DNA of 15,896 nucleotides from an uncultured Eubacteriales bacterium (GTDB lineage: Bacteria > Bacillota > Clostridia > Lachnospirales > Lachnospiraceae). The stretch is from the NCBI GenBank assembly GCA_900321505.1, contig ONWK01000341.1, positions 1-15,896 of the forward strand, written 5' to 3'. Each line of letters starts with the position of its first letter. Within the stretch, counting starts at the first letter, position 1. The notes under the pieces were generated by a model that saw nothing but the letters and a program-made list of their open reading frames with translations, made no database searches and was not told the origin of the DNA. The position numbers and the translations under genes were made by a program. Below, one piece after another: positions 1-6,462 of the stretch.

Positions 1-1752
1 ACCAATATGACAAGTATGTGCAGGAATGAGTGTGAGCTCCTGCTGGATATGAATCCGGATCTGGAGGCGGTATTCTGTATAAATGACGGCATAGCCATGA
101 CGCTTTATGATGTGCTCAGGGACCGGGGTATGGAGCCGGGCAGGGATATTATGGTGCTGGGCTTCGATAATAATAAGGCATCCTCCATGATCAGTCCCTC
201 GCTTTCATCGGTAGATGCCGATGCTATAGAACTGGGGCGTCATGCATTTCGTATGGCCATGAGGGTTCTTGCGGGAGACGAGGTCGGTGCGGAGGCCACC
301 CCCACCAGATTTATTCTCAGGGATTCCTTCGGTACGATCTCGGAATCCGGGAATGCTTCCGGTGAACTTCTTAGCAAGGAAACCCTGAACCGGCAGTTTG
401 ATCAGGTTTTTTACAGATACAGGGATGTGGAGCAGCAGGATCAGTCTGTACTGCGCAACAGCTTTCACAATTTAATGGGAGAGGTCATCAGCTATGTCAG
501 GATAGGGGAGCATGATGAATATCTGGTCAATCAGATCAAGGAGGATATCGAGGAATTCTTTACCCGCAGCAGGGCGCTTGAATATACCGATATAGATGAG
601 CTGATACCTTATGTGGAAAGACTTCATAAGGAGATAGAGGGCCGTTACAGCGATCAGGCGCAGAAGGGCCGGGTTTATCGGATGATGTCCACGGTATTCG
701 AGCGTATCCTCAAAGCTGCCAGCAACCATATTGTCAGCTATGAATCAGGGCTTGATGACATGCTGTATTCCATGAAGACCCTGGTGAAGGATTCACTGAA
801 TTTCTCTTACGGAACGGATAAGAGCTATGAGAATATTGTAAACACGCTGGTGAATATCGGGATCATGAATGCGTATGTTTACATTTATGACAAGCCCATT
901 GTGCATCTGGATCAGGAAGAATTTGTTCTTCCCGATACGCTGCGTCTCAAGGCGGCTCTGAAGGACGGAGTGGTACAGGACATTCCGTATTCACGGCAGC
1001 CTGTGAAGGTGAAGGATATCTTTACGCATGAATACATGACCGGCAGCAAATGGTCCATGGTACTGATGCCGCTTTATTTCGGAGATACCATATACGGAAG
1101 CATACTGCTTGATTTGAACGAGATGATGTTCAGGAACGGCGAATATCTGGTGAACCAGTTTGCAACGACTGCCAGGGTTATCAGGATACTTAAACAGAAT
1201 GATGAGATCCAGAAGCAGCTGGAGGAAAATCTGGCTATCATGGCGGAGAATAATATCGTGCTTGACCGCCTTTCCAGAAATGATGTCCTGACGGGTATAC
1301 TTAACCGGAGAGGATTCTATGATATTGCGCAGAATATGATAAAGGACTGCCGTGAAATGAAGAAGGATGTGATCCTTTCGTATGTGGATATGAATAATCT
1401 TAAGATTATCAATGACCGATTCGGCCATGATGACGGTGACTTCTCGCTTAAATCCATCAGCCGTGTCCTTACTGAGGTGGTTGGATCGAACGGCACCGTG
1501 GGCAGGATCGGCGGAGATGAATATGCTATTATTTACTATGGGGACAGGAAGGAGGAAGAGTTAAGGAAGGAGATCGCTGAGCATTTTTCGAAGCTTAATC
1601 AGGAAAGCGATAAGCCTTACAACATTACGGTGTCATGCGGGTTCTACAGGATCGAACCGGATGACGAAGCTTCCTTTGAGGATGCCATGGCAATGGCTGA
1701 TCAGGACCTGTATGATGCAAAGCAGCATAAGGATAACAGGGTGATCAAGTAG
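1..1752 (+). CDS. Substrate-binding/GGDEF diguanylate cyclase, 5'-truncated
   Basis: The reading frame is open from the first base, so the true start lies upstream of the window and only the C-terminal 583 residues are visible. Counting from the Met at nt 7, residues 1-110 match the second half of a LacI-type periplasmic-binding fold (CINDGIAMTLYDVLRDRG, then VLGFDN). Residues 120-255 look helical. Residues 270-400 could be a GAF-like sensor, followed by a short coiled coil. Residues 426-581 form a GGDEF domain with DVLTGILNRRGF, the metal-site region YVDMNNLKIINDRFGHDDGD and the active loop GRIGGDEYAI (502-506). The likely role is synthesis of cyclic di-GMP from GTP in response to a bound ligand, probably a sugar or related molecule. 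No membrane segment is visible, so it is probably cytosolic. The RxxD inhibitory site expected five residues before GGDEY is absent. The gene converges on the Mur ligase. Confidence 0.88.
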   Translation, partial: TNMTSMCRNECELLLDMNPDLEAVFCINDGIAMTLYDVLRDRGMEPGRDIMVLGFDNNKASSMISPSLSSVDADAIELGRHAFRMAMRVLAGDEVGAEATPTRFILRDSFGTISESGNASGELLSKETLNRQFDQVFYRYRDVEQQDQSVLRNSFHNLMGEVISYVRIGEHDEYLVNQIKEDIEEFFTRSRALEYTDIDELIPYVERLHKEIEGRYSDQAQKGRVYRMMSTVFERILKAASNHIVSYESGLDDMLYSMKTLVKDSLNFSYGTDKSYENIVNTLVNIGIMNAYVYIYDKPIVHLDQEEFVLPDTLRLKAALKDGVVQDIPYSRQPVKVKDIFTHEYMTGSKWSMVLMPLYFGDTIYGSILLDLNEMMFRNGEYLVNQFATTARVIRILKQNDEIQKQLEENLAIMAENNIVLDRLSRNDVLTGILNRRGFYDIAQNMIKDCREMKKDVILSYVDMNNLKIINDRFGHDDGDFSLKSISRVLTEVVGSNGTVGRIGGDEYAIIYYGDRKEEELRKEIAEHFSKLNQESDKPYNITVSCGFYRIEPDDEASFEDAMAMADQDLYDAKQHKDNRVIK

Positions 1753-1770
1753 TCATTAATTTACGGGATA

Positions 1771-1893
1771 AGGGTGCCATGCGGGCATCGTGTTTTCACG
1801 AATGTCCATATGCGCAGGCAATGAGCCATGCGGACAAGCTTGCTTGTCCATATGGCGAATGCTGCGACATCGAGCGCAGCGAGATGGCACCCT
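1771..1893. repeat. Cloverleaf-like structured intergenic element
   Basis: A perfect 10-bp inverted repeat, AGGGTGCCAT (1771-1780) and ATGGCACCCT (1884-1893), encloses three further hairpins. Hairpin 1 is 1783-1807: a 10-bp stem with one bulged A, one G-T wobble and a TTTT loop. Hairpin 2 is 1825-1856: GGACAAGC TT GCTTGTCC, extended by GCCATG/TATGGC across one C-A mismatch. Hairpin 3 is 1861-1880: GCTGCG, 8-nt loop, CGCAGC. The nested layout makes a four-way junction on either strand. GTCCATATG also occurs twice as a direct repeat (1804-1812 and 1846-1854). The element almost fills the gap between two convergent genes. No T-run follows any stem, so it is not a classical intrinsic terminator. 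It could be a dispersed palindromic repeat, a small non-autonomous mobile element, or an RNA that shields both 3' ends; sequence alone does not decide. No clear target-site duplication flanks it. Confidence 0.7.
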
Positions 1894-1909
1894 GTTCGAT
1901 TTCCATGCA

Positions 1910-3433
1910 TTATTTCAGATAACGTTGTACATACTCCGCATCCGAAGGGCAGTCGATGTATTCCCTGCCATATTTCTGGCGGGTTTCCTCGCCCTTGCCG
2001 GTGATGAGGAGAACAGTTGGGCCTTCGCAGTCTGCGATGGCCTTTTTTATTGCTTCGCCGCGGTCTTCGATCATCTCATAGGGACAGGCTACATACTGTG
2101 CAATGTCCTTTGAGATCACATCTACGGGTTCTTCGCCCGGATCCTCGGCGGTGAGGTAGACCTTCCTGCTTTCCTGTCCGGCTATGGTGCCCAGATCCTT
2201 TCTCCTCAGCAGGGCCTTCTTTCCGGGACAGCCGAAGACGGTAAAGATATCATAGCCGGGATATTCCTCCTTTGTAGATGCGAAGAGCTTTTCGAAGGAA
2301 AGCCTGTTGTGCGCATAGTCAACTATGGCAACTATCCTTCCGTCAGATGAAGTATAGCATTCCATACGTCCTTTGCTGCGGGCTCTGTACAGTCCGGATC
2401 GGATGTATTCAACAGGAATGTCATATACATAGCATACAGCGATGGCTGCCAGTGCATTTTCGACGTTGAAAAGACCGGGCATGGTGATGGCAAACTCTTC
2501 ATCAAAACGGTCGCAGCGCGCTCTGAACCTTATCTCGTGTGCTTCCTTACGGATGTCGCAGCCGAGTATGTCGCTTCCCTCCTTTGTTCCGAAGGTTACA
2601 ATGTTTTTTGCTTCCTTCGCCGCCTGGGCGATCTGATCGAAACAGGCGGAATCAGTACAGATCACGGCCGTATCAGTCTGTCTGAAGATGGCAAGCTTTG
2701 ATGTGAAATAGTCCGCAAAGGAGTAGTGCTCCTGAGGGCTTATATGGTCCTCGGAAATGTTCATGAAAACTCCGACATCAAAGCGTATCTCACCGACACG
2801 GTCATATTTCAGCGCCTGAGAGGAAACCTCCATGGTTACATATGGCAGGCCGGCATCGGCGGCATTTCTGAAATGAGAGAAGAGCTCAACGGATTCCGGA
2901 GTGGTGATATGGGATTCGTAAAGCTGTTTTCCGTCGTATGTATCGATGGATGAAATGACGCCTGTTTCGGCAGGTATCCTTTCAGGCCGGTCATTACCCA
3001 TAAATGCAGTGCATTCATCAGGCTTTGCCGCTAGATAGTCATCCAGTATCGCTTTGATGTAATAGGCGGTGGTTGATTTCCCCTTGGTCCCTGTAAGTCC
3101 CGTGAGGCGGAAATGCTTCTCCGGTGCCTCGAAAAATGCTGAGGCCAGATAAGGCATGGCCTTCCTGATATCGGAAACCAGAAGAACCGGGAGATCGATC
3201 TCCGGATAGAGCTCGTGGCTTACATAGGCTGCGGCTCCGCGGGAAGCGGCATCGGCAAGATATTCCGGCTTAAAGGCCGCACCCTTACATATGAAAAGTG
3301 TGCCGGGGGTCACCTCCCTGGAGTTAAAGGTGAGTCCGGTTATCTCTGTTTCTCCGGATGTGAAAAGCTGTTCCATGACCAGAAGGCCTTTATCCCGGAG
3401 CAGCTGACTGTATGAAGCAAGAGTGTAGTACAT
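1910..3433 (-). CDS. murE: MurE-type UDP-MurNAc-peptide ligase, probably L-lysine-adding type
   Basis: A 507-residue Mur ligase, a normal length for MurE. It should add the third amino acid to UDP-MurNAc-L-Ala-D-Glu in the cytoplasm, using ATP. Visible motifs: the UDP-MurNAc site with FNSREV and CKGAAFKPEYL (about 37-60), the P-loop TGTKGKSTT (114-122), MEVSSQALKYDRVGE, and NISEDHISPQEH followed by SKLAIF, with the lysine expected to be carbamylated at K246. The substrate-selecting motif is EDPG (430-433), in TAEDPGEEPVD, where diaminopimelate-adding MurE has DNPR. The GTKGK, CKGAAF and EDHISPxEH forms match my memory of Lactobacillales lysine-type MurE, not the dcw-cluster type. The start is the ATG at 3433, behind AAAGGA. 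It lies 68 nt downstream of the ATP-grasp gene and is probably co-transcribed. Whether the genome has a second, canonical murE cannot be seen here. Confidence 0.85.
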   Translation of the reverse strand: MYYTLASYSQLLRDKGLLVMEQLFTSGETEITGLTFNSREVTPGTLFICKGAAFKPEYLADAASRGAAAYVSHELYPEIDLPVLLVSDIRKAMPYLASAFFEAPEKHFRLTGLTGTKGKSTTAYYIKAILDDYLAAKPDECTAFMGNDRPERIPAETGVISSIDTYDGKQLYESHITTPESVELFSHFRNAADAGLPYVTMEVSSQALKYDRVGEIRFDVGVFMNISEDHISPQEHYSFADYFTSKLAIFRQTDTAVICTDSACFDQIAQAAKEAKNIVTFGTKEGSDILGCDIRKEAHEIRFRARCDRFDEEFAITMPGLFNVENALAAIAVCYVYDIPVEYIRSGLYRARSKGRMECYTSSDGRIVAIVDYAHNRLSFEKLFASTKEEYPGYDIFTVFGCPGKKALLRRKDLGTIAGQESRKVYLTAEDPGEEPVDVISKDIAQYVACPYEMIEDRGEAIKKAIADCEGPTVLLITGKGEETRQKYGREYIDCPSDAEYVQRYLK

Positions 3434-3467
3434 GGGGAGTCCTTTCTTTTACCGACTCATTGATGGG

Positions 3468-3495
3468 ATCCTTCGGGCTGCTGTTCCCTCAGGAT
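3468..3495 (-). repeat. Intergenic hairpin with tandem G-A internal loop
   Basis: In the gap between the ATP-grasp and Mur ligase genes, the minus-strand transcript can form ATCCT-GA-GGG, an 8-nt loop (AACAGCAG), then CCC-GA-AGGAT. The two GA steps face each other, so they can form tandem sheared G-A pairs and give a continuous 10-layer helix. No T-run follows, so transcription probably continues into the Mur ligase. The outline GTCATCCTGAG...CGAAGGATCC resembles a palindrome that I recall as a common intergenic repeat in gut Firmicutes; that link is from memory. It could be a repeat remnant or an mRNA processing or stability element. Confidence 0.5.
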
Positions 3496-3501
3496 GACGG
3501 T

Positions 3502-4713
3502 TTAGCTGTAATAGGTCTTGAATTTTTTATAGTGGCTCAGATGGTTTTTCCACATCCTTGCCATTCTCATGGGCTTGTTGTCGCCCTTCATGAATACGGG
3601 ATTCACATATTTCTTTTCCTTCAGAAGCTTCCTCAGCTTTGATACATTTTCCTCTTCGTAGATATACTTCTTAGCCACGCCCTTGGGAACAACCAGCCAC
3701 AGGGCTTCCTTCTTCGGCGTTGTGAATTCCAGAGGCTGGTCAAGGATGTATTCCTCAACCGGGAATTTCATCAGATTGATACCGGAGGCGGTGACATAGT
3801 AGTTGGATCTTCCCTGACGGGTGTTGATCTCAAAGAACTTATATTTGCCGTCCCGGCGGTCGTATTTGATATCGAAGTTGGAGAAGCCCACATAGTGCAT
3901 GCTGTGCAGCAGGGCCTTCACCTTTTCCATAAGCTGTTCATTTTTCTCTGTTATGATCACGGCATGATTACCCTTGCCGTGGGGAGTGTGTTCCTCCAGC
4001 AGAACGTGGCCCAGGCACATCATCTTTACATGTCCGCGTTTGTTGGAATAACAGGTGAGCACGCGCATGTACTCATCATTCCCGGGGATCATATCCTGGA
4101 TGATGAGGTCATCCGGATAGCCGGCCTCGTAGATCTTTTTTATGGTTTCTTCGAGCTGGGTCTTATTCTTGCAGGTGTAGACCTTTTCCTGGGTGGCAAA
4201 GGGATGCTCCCAGTAGGCTATGGGATCGGAGGGCTTCAGTATCACGGGATACTTGAAGGGAAGCTCAACCTTTCCGTCGGAGCCCGGTTTTACGATCACT
4301 GTAGCGGGATAGTCCAGACCGTGCTGCTCGCAGAGCTCATAGAAATGCTCCTTCTGCTGAAGACGGTTCAGAAGCTCATAATTACTGTAGGGCGCGATCA
4401 CATTTTCCGGAAGGCGGTTTTTCAGCTTCGAAAGCAGGGCAACATATGAGTCGCCGCAGCCTATGGCAAGAATTTTTTTCTTTTTATGCTTATTTGCAAA
4501 ATCGGTCAGAGTCTTAAGAAATACGTCCTCGGTATCGATGGCCTCATTTGCGGTATAGGTGATTATCTTCGAATTGTAGCTGGGTCCGGTGGGAAATTTC
4601 CCGAAGGTATAGGAGCGGACACGGTATGCCTCATATAAGGCGCGCGCCACGCTGTAGGTATTGATATCTCCGCCGAATATAACGGGGATGAAGTTTTGTT
4701 CCTTAAATTCCAT
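3502..4713 (-). CDS. ATP-grasp ligase resembling D-aspartate ligase (AslFm family)
   Basis: A 403-residue ATP-grasp protein. It begins with a Rossmann-like preATP-grasp region (FIPVIFGGDINTYSVARALYEAY, about 8-30). ATP-grasp features follow: YPVILKPSDP, DDLIIQDMIPG, the block HVKMMCLGHVLLEEHTP, and the metal-binding FFEINTRQGRSNYY with E295 and N297. Length, order and many of these phrases fit the Enterococcus faecium D-aspartate ligase, which joins D-Asp to the epsilon-amine of L-Lys in the peptidoglycan precursor. That comparison is from memory. The start is the ATG at 4713 with GAGAGG eight bases upstream, and a TATAAT box lies further upstream on the minus strand. It leads the operon that includes the MurE-type ligase, and a racemase is divergent. 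The protein should be cytosolic. Other carboxylate-amine ligase substrates are possible; the context is the main support for D-Asp. Confidence 0.8.
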   Translation of the reverse strand: MEFKEQNFIPVIFGGDINTYSVARALYEAYRVRSYTFGKFPTGPSYNSKIITYTANEAIDTEDVFLKTLTDFANKHKKKKILAIGCGDSYVALLSKLKNRLPENVIAPYSNYELLNRLQQKEHFYELCEQHGLDYPATVIVKPGSDGKVELPFKYPVILKPSDPIAYWEHPFATQEKVYTCKNKTQLEETIKKIYEAGYPDDLIIQDMIPGNDEYMRVLTCYSNKRGHVKMMCLGHVLLEEHTPHGKGNHAVIITEKNEQLMEKVKALLHSMHYVGFSNFDIKYDRRDGKYKFFEINTRQGRSNYYVTASGINLMKFPVEEYILDQPLEFTTPKKEALWLVVPKGVAKKYIYEEENVSKLRKLLKEKKYVNPVFMKGDNKPMRMARMWKNHLSHYKKFKTYYS

Positions 4714-4739
4714 CTGGTCTACCTCTCAGTCTGAAAGAG

Positions 4740-4745
4740 ATTATA
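4740..4745 (-). promoter_or_regulatory. Candidate -10 box for the ATP-grasp/Mur ligase operon
   Basis: Read on the minus strand this is a perfect TATAAT, placing transcription start about 20 nt before the ATP-grasp ATG, just upstream of its GAGAGG ribosome site. No convincing -35 hexamer lies 16-18 nt upstream, so it would be a weak or activator-dependent promoter. Confidence 0.4.
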
Positions 4746-4851
4746 ATCTGCGGTGCGGACATCGATATGACATCCTGTATCAGTATACACCCATAAAGCA
4801 TTTACGGAAAGAGAAAATGCAAAGAAAAGGATACAAAAAACCTGCGGTTTA

Positions 4852-4890
4852 TGTTATGATTATAAATGGATTTTTGGACTTTTTAAGTCC
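4852..4890 (+). promoter_or_regulatory. Candidate extended -10 promoter and leader dyad for the racemase
   Basis: TGTTATGAT (4852-4860) fits an extended -10 element (TGn plus TATGAT), and the upstream -35 region is poor. Just downstream is a perfect inverted repeat, GGACTT-TTT-AAGTCC (4876-4890), which ends five bases before the CGGAGG ribosome site. The dyad would lie in the 5' leader of the racemase mRNA, where it could be an operator or could affect ribosome access. A function is not shown by sequence alone. Confidence 0.35.
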
Positions 4891-4909
4891 CGAACGGAGG
4901 TGCTTTCGC

Positions 4910-5635
4910 ATGGATGAAAAAAAGGATGCGGAGGAACGGAAAAAGCTGGGCATCCTGGGCGGTATGGGACCTGAAGCGACAGGCGTCCTTTATGACAGGA
5001 TCACCGGACATACGATAGCCGAAAAGGATCAGGACCATCTGGATATATGGATATATTCGCATGCGGGGCTGCCTGACAGGACCACATGCATCCTCAGGGG
5101 AGAAGAGGAGAGGATGCGTGAGATGCTGAGAGCGGACACCGAAAAAATGATATCCCTGGGATGTGAATATCTGGCGGTACCATGCAACACCTGTCATTAT
5201 TTCGGAGACGTATTCCGGGAATTTCCGGATATCACATTTATCGATATGATCGGGGAAACCGCCGGAACGGTATCCGAAAGAGGCATCTCCACGGTTGGAA
5301 TACTCGCTACCGACGGGACACTGAAGGCGGGTCTTTATCACAGGGCGCTGTCAGACCGCGGAGTAAAGCCCGTGGTACCGGATGAGAAGAACCAGAAGCT
5401 CCTGATGTCGCTCATTTACGATGAGGTAAAGAAGGGCGCCAGAGGAGAGATGGAGCATTTCGCGCCGGTTGTTGAATATATGAAGCAGGCAGGCTGTGAG
5501 GCTGTGATCCTGGGATGTACCGAGCTTTCGGTATTTGCCGTTAACTACAGCCTGAAGGATGCATTCTATGTGGATGCCCTGGATGTGCTTGCAAAAAGAT
5601 GCGTGGAGCTTTGCGGCGGCACATGGCGCGACTGA
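4910..5635 (+). CDS. Aspartate/glutamate racemase family protein
   Basis: A 241-residue member of the Asp/Glu racemase family, PLP-independent two-cysteine enzymes that interconvert L- and D-amino acids. The N-terminal signature LGILGGMGPEATG is intact. Both catalytic cysteines are present, C92 in AVPCNTCHYF and C203 in LGCTELS, which favours true racemase activity over a decayed copy. The start was set at the ATG at 4910 because CGGAGG lies nine bases upstream and homology begins just after it; the open frame continues upstream but runs across the divergent promoter region. The gene is divergent from the D-Asp-ligase-like gene, so supply of D-aspartate to that enzyme is the natural reading. 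Glutamate or another amino acid as substrate cannot be excluded. The next gene is 49 nt downstream with no terminator between them. Confidence 0.87.
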   Translation: MDEKKDAEERKKLGILGGMGPEATGVLYDRITGHTIAEKDQDHLDIWIYSHAGLPDRTTCILRGEEERMREMLRADTEKMISLGCEYLAVPCNTCHYFGDVFREFPDITFIDMIGETAGTVSERGISTVGILATDGTLKAGLYHRALSDRGVKPVVPDEKNQKLLMSLIYDEVKKGARGEMEHFAPVVEYMKQAGCEAVILGCTELSVFAVNYSLKDAFYVDALDVLAKRCVELCGGTWRD

Positions 5636-5684
5636 TATGCACGGTAAGTAAAGGGCAGGGTATGATATTGACAGGGGGTAGAGT

Positions 5685-6350
5685 ATGGAACGAAAGATAG
5701 TTATCACATTGGCGAGACAGTACTGTTCCGGAGGGCTGAAGGTCGGCAAACGTCTGGCAGAAGAGCTTGGCATCAACTGCTATGACAGTGAAATGTTCCG
5801 GCTTGTGTCGGACGATAAGGCAATGACTGACAGTGAGGTTGCTCATGATGCCAGGATTAAGGACACGGCGCTCTTTGACATAGCCAAGAAGACCTATGAG
5901 GAACAGTCGGATGATGCCTTTGCCGAAGAGGATGAGCAGCTTCTCATGCGTAATCTCTTTGCATACCAGTCAGATATCATCCGCGGCCTTGCGGAGAAGG
6001 AAAGCTGTGTCATAGTGGGACGCTGCGCAAATTATATTCTGAAGGACAGGGAGGATACCATAAGCGTATTTGTTCATGCACCCATGGATTTCCGGGTGCG
6101 CAGGGCGTCCTCCATTCACAATATGCCGGAGCCGGAGCTTGAGAACTATATCCGCAGCAAGGATGAGAGTAAGGCAAGCTATTATCACATTTATACCGGC
6201 GGCGACTGGCAGGATGCATCAGGCTATGACCTCTCCCTGGATACATCTAAGATGGGTATAAGAGGCTGTGCGGAGCTGATACGGAAGTATCTGGAGATAC
6301 GGTTCCCGGGTATGTCATCAGAAGTCGCAGGAGCTGAACAGTTACGATAA
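5685..6350 (+). CDS. Cytidylate kinase-like family protein
   Basis: A 221-residue P-loop protein of the cytidylate-kinase-like family that is common in Clostridia. The N-terminal signature ITLARQYCSGGLKVGKRLAEELG (about 6-28) replaces the classical GxxGxGKS loop. YDSEMFRLVSDD follows, and a later CVIVGRCANYIL segment resembles the core of these proteins. A DFRVRRASS segment could be the arginine-rich lid region. The true substrate of this family is not established; it should not be taken as the essential CMP kinase. The start is the ATG at 5685 with AGGGGG six bases upstream. It lies 49 nt behind the racemase and is probably in its operon, although no link to cell-wall synthesis is apparent. 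Confidence 0.82.
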   Translation: MERKIVITLARQYCSGGLKVGKRLAEELGINCYDSEMFRLVSDDKAMTDSEVAHDARIKDTALFDIAKKTYEEQSDDAFAEEDEQLLMRNLFAYQSDIIRGLAEKESCVIVGRCANYILKDREDTISVFVHAPMDFRVRRASSIHNMPEPELENYIRSKDESKASYYHIYTGGDWQDASGYDLSLDTSKMGIRGCAELIRKYLEIRFPGMSSEVAGAEQLR

Positions 6351-6377
6351 AAAAATATAGTGTTTTCGGCTATGGTT

Positions 6378-6386
6378 TGGTACAAT
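6378..6386 (+). promoter_or_regulatory. Extended -10 promoter for glgA
   Basis: TGGTACAAT fits an extended -10 element (TGn followed by TACAAT). It lies in the 112-nt gap after the cytidylate-kinase-like gene and about 75 nt before the glgA ATG. The -35 region at the usual distance (TAGTGT) is weak, as expected for an extended -10 promoter. It suggests that glgA and rqcH form a separate transcription unit. Confidence 0.45.
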
Positions 6387-6462
6387 AGAAACAGTACATT
6401 TTTACGGATCCTACGCAGCGGGGGTGGCTGCAGCAAATATATCTTGTAAGGAGAAGAGTAAT

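Noticed and set aside
1771..1905. tRNA gene suggested by the cloverleaf fold and the GTTCGATTTCC stretch near its right end
   Set aside because: Stem lengths, loop sizes and the missing anticodon and T-arm arrangement do not fit a tRNA; GTTCGATT lies outside the closing stem.
1753..1909. Bidirectional intrinsic terminator between the convergent genes
   Set aside because: Several strong stems exist but none is followed by a T-run on either strand, so factor-independent termination is not supported.
4661..4909. Longer N-terminus for the racemase from an upstream in-frame ATG
   Set aside because: It would overlap the divergent ligase start and cross both promoter candidates. Homology and a good ribosome site begin at 4910.
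5668..5673. Perfect TTGACA that could be a -35 box
   Set aside because: The matching -10 position would fall inside the cytidylate-kinase-like gene with a non-matching sequence, and the box overlaps the ribosome site.
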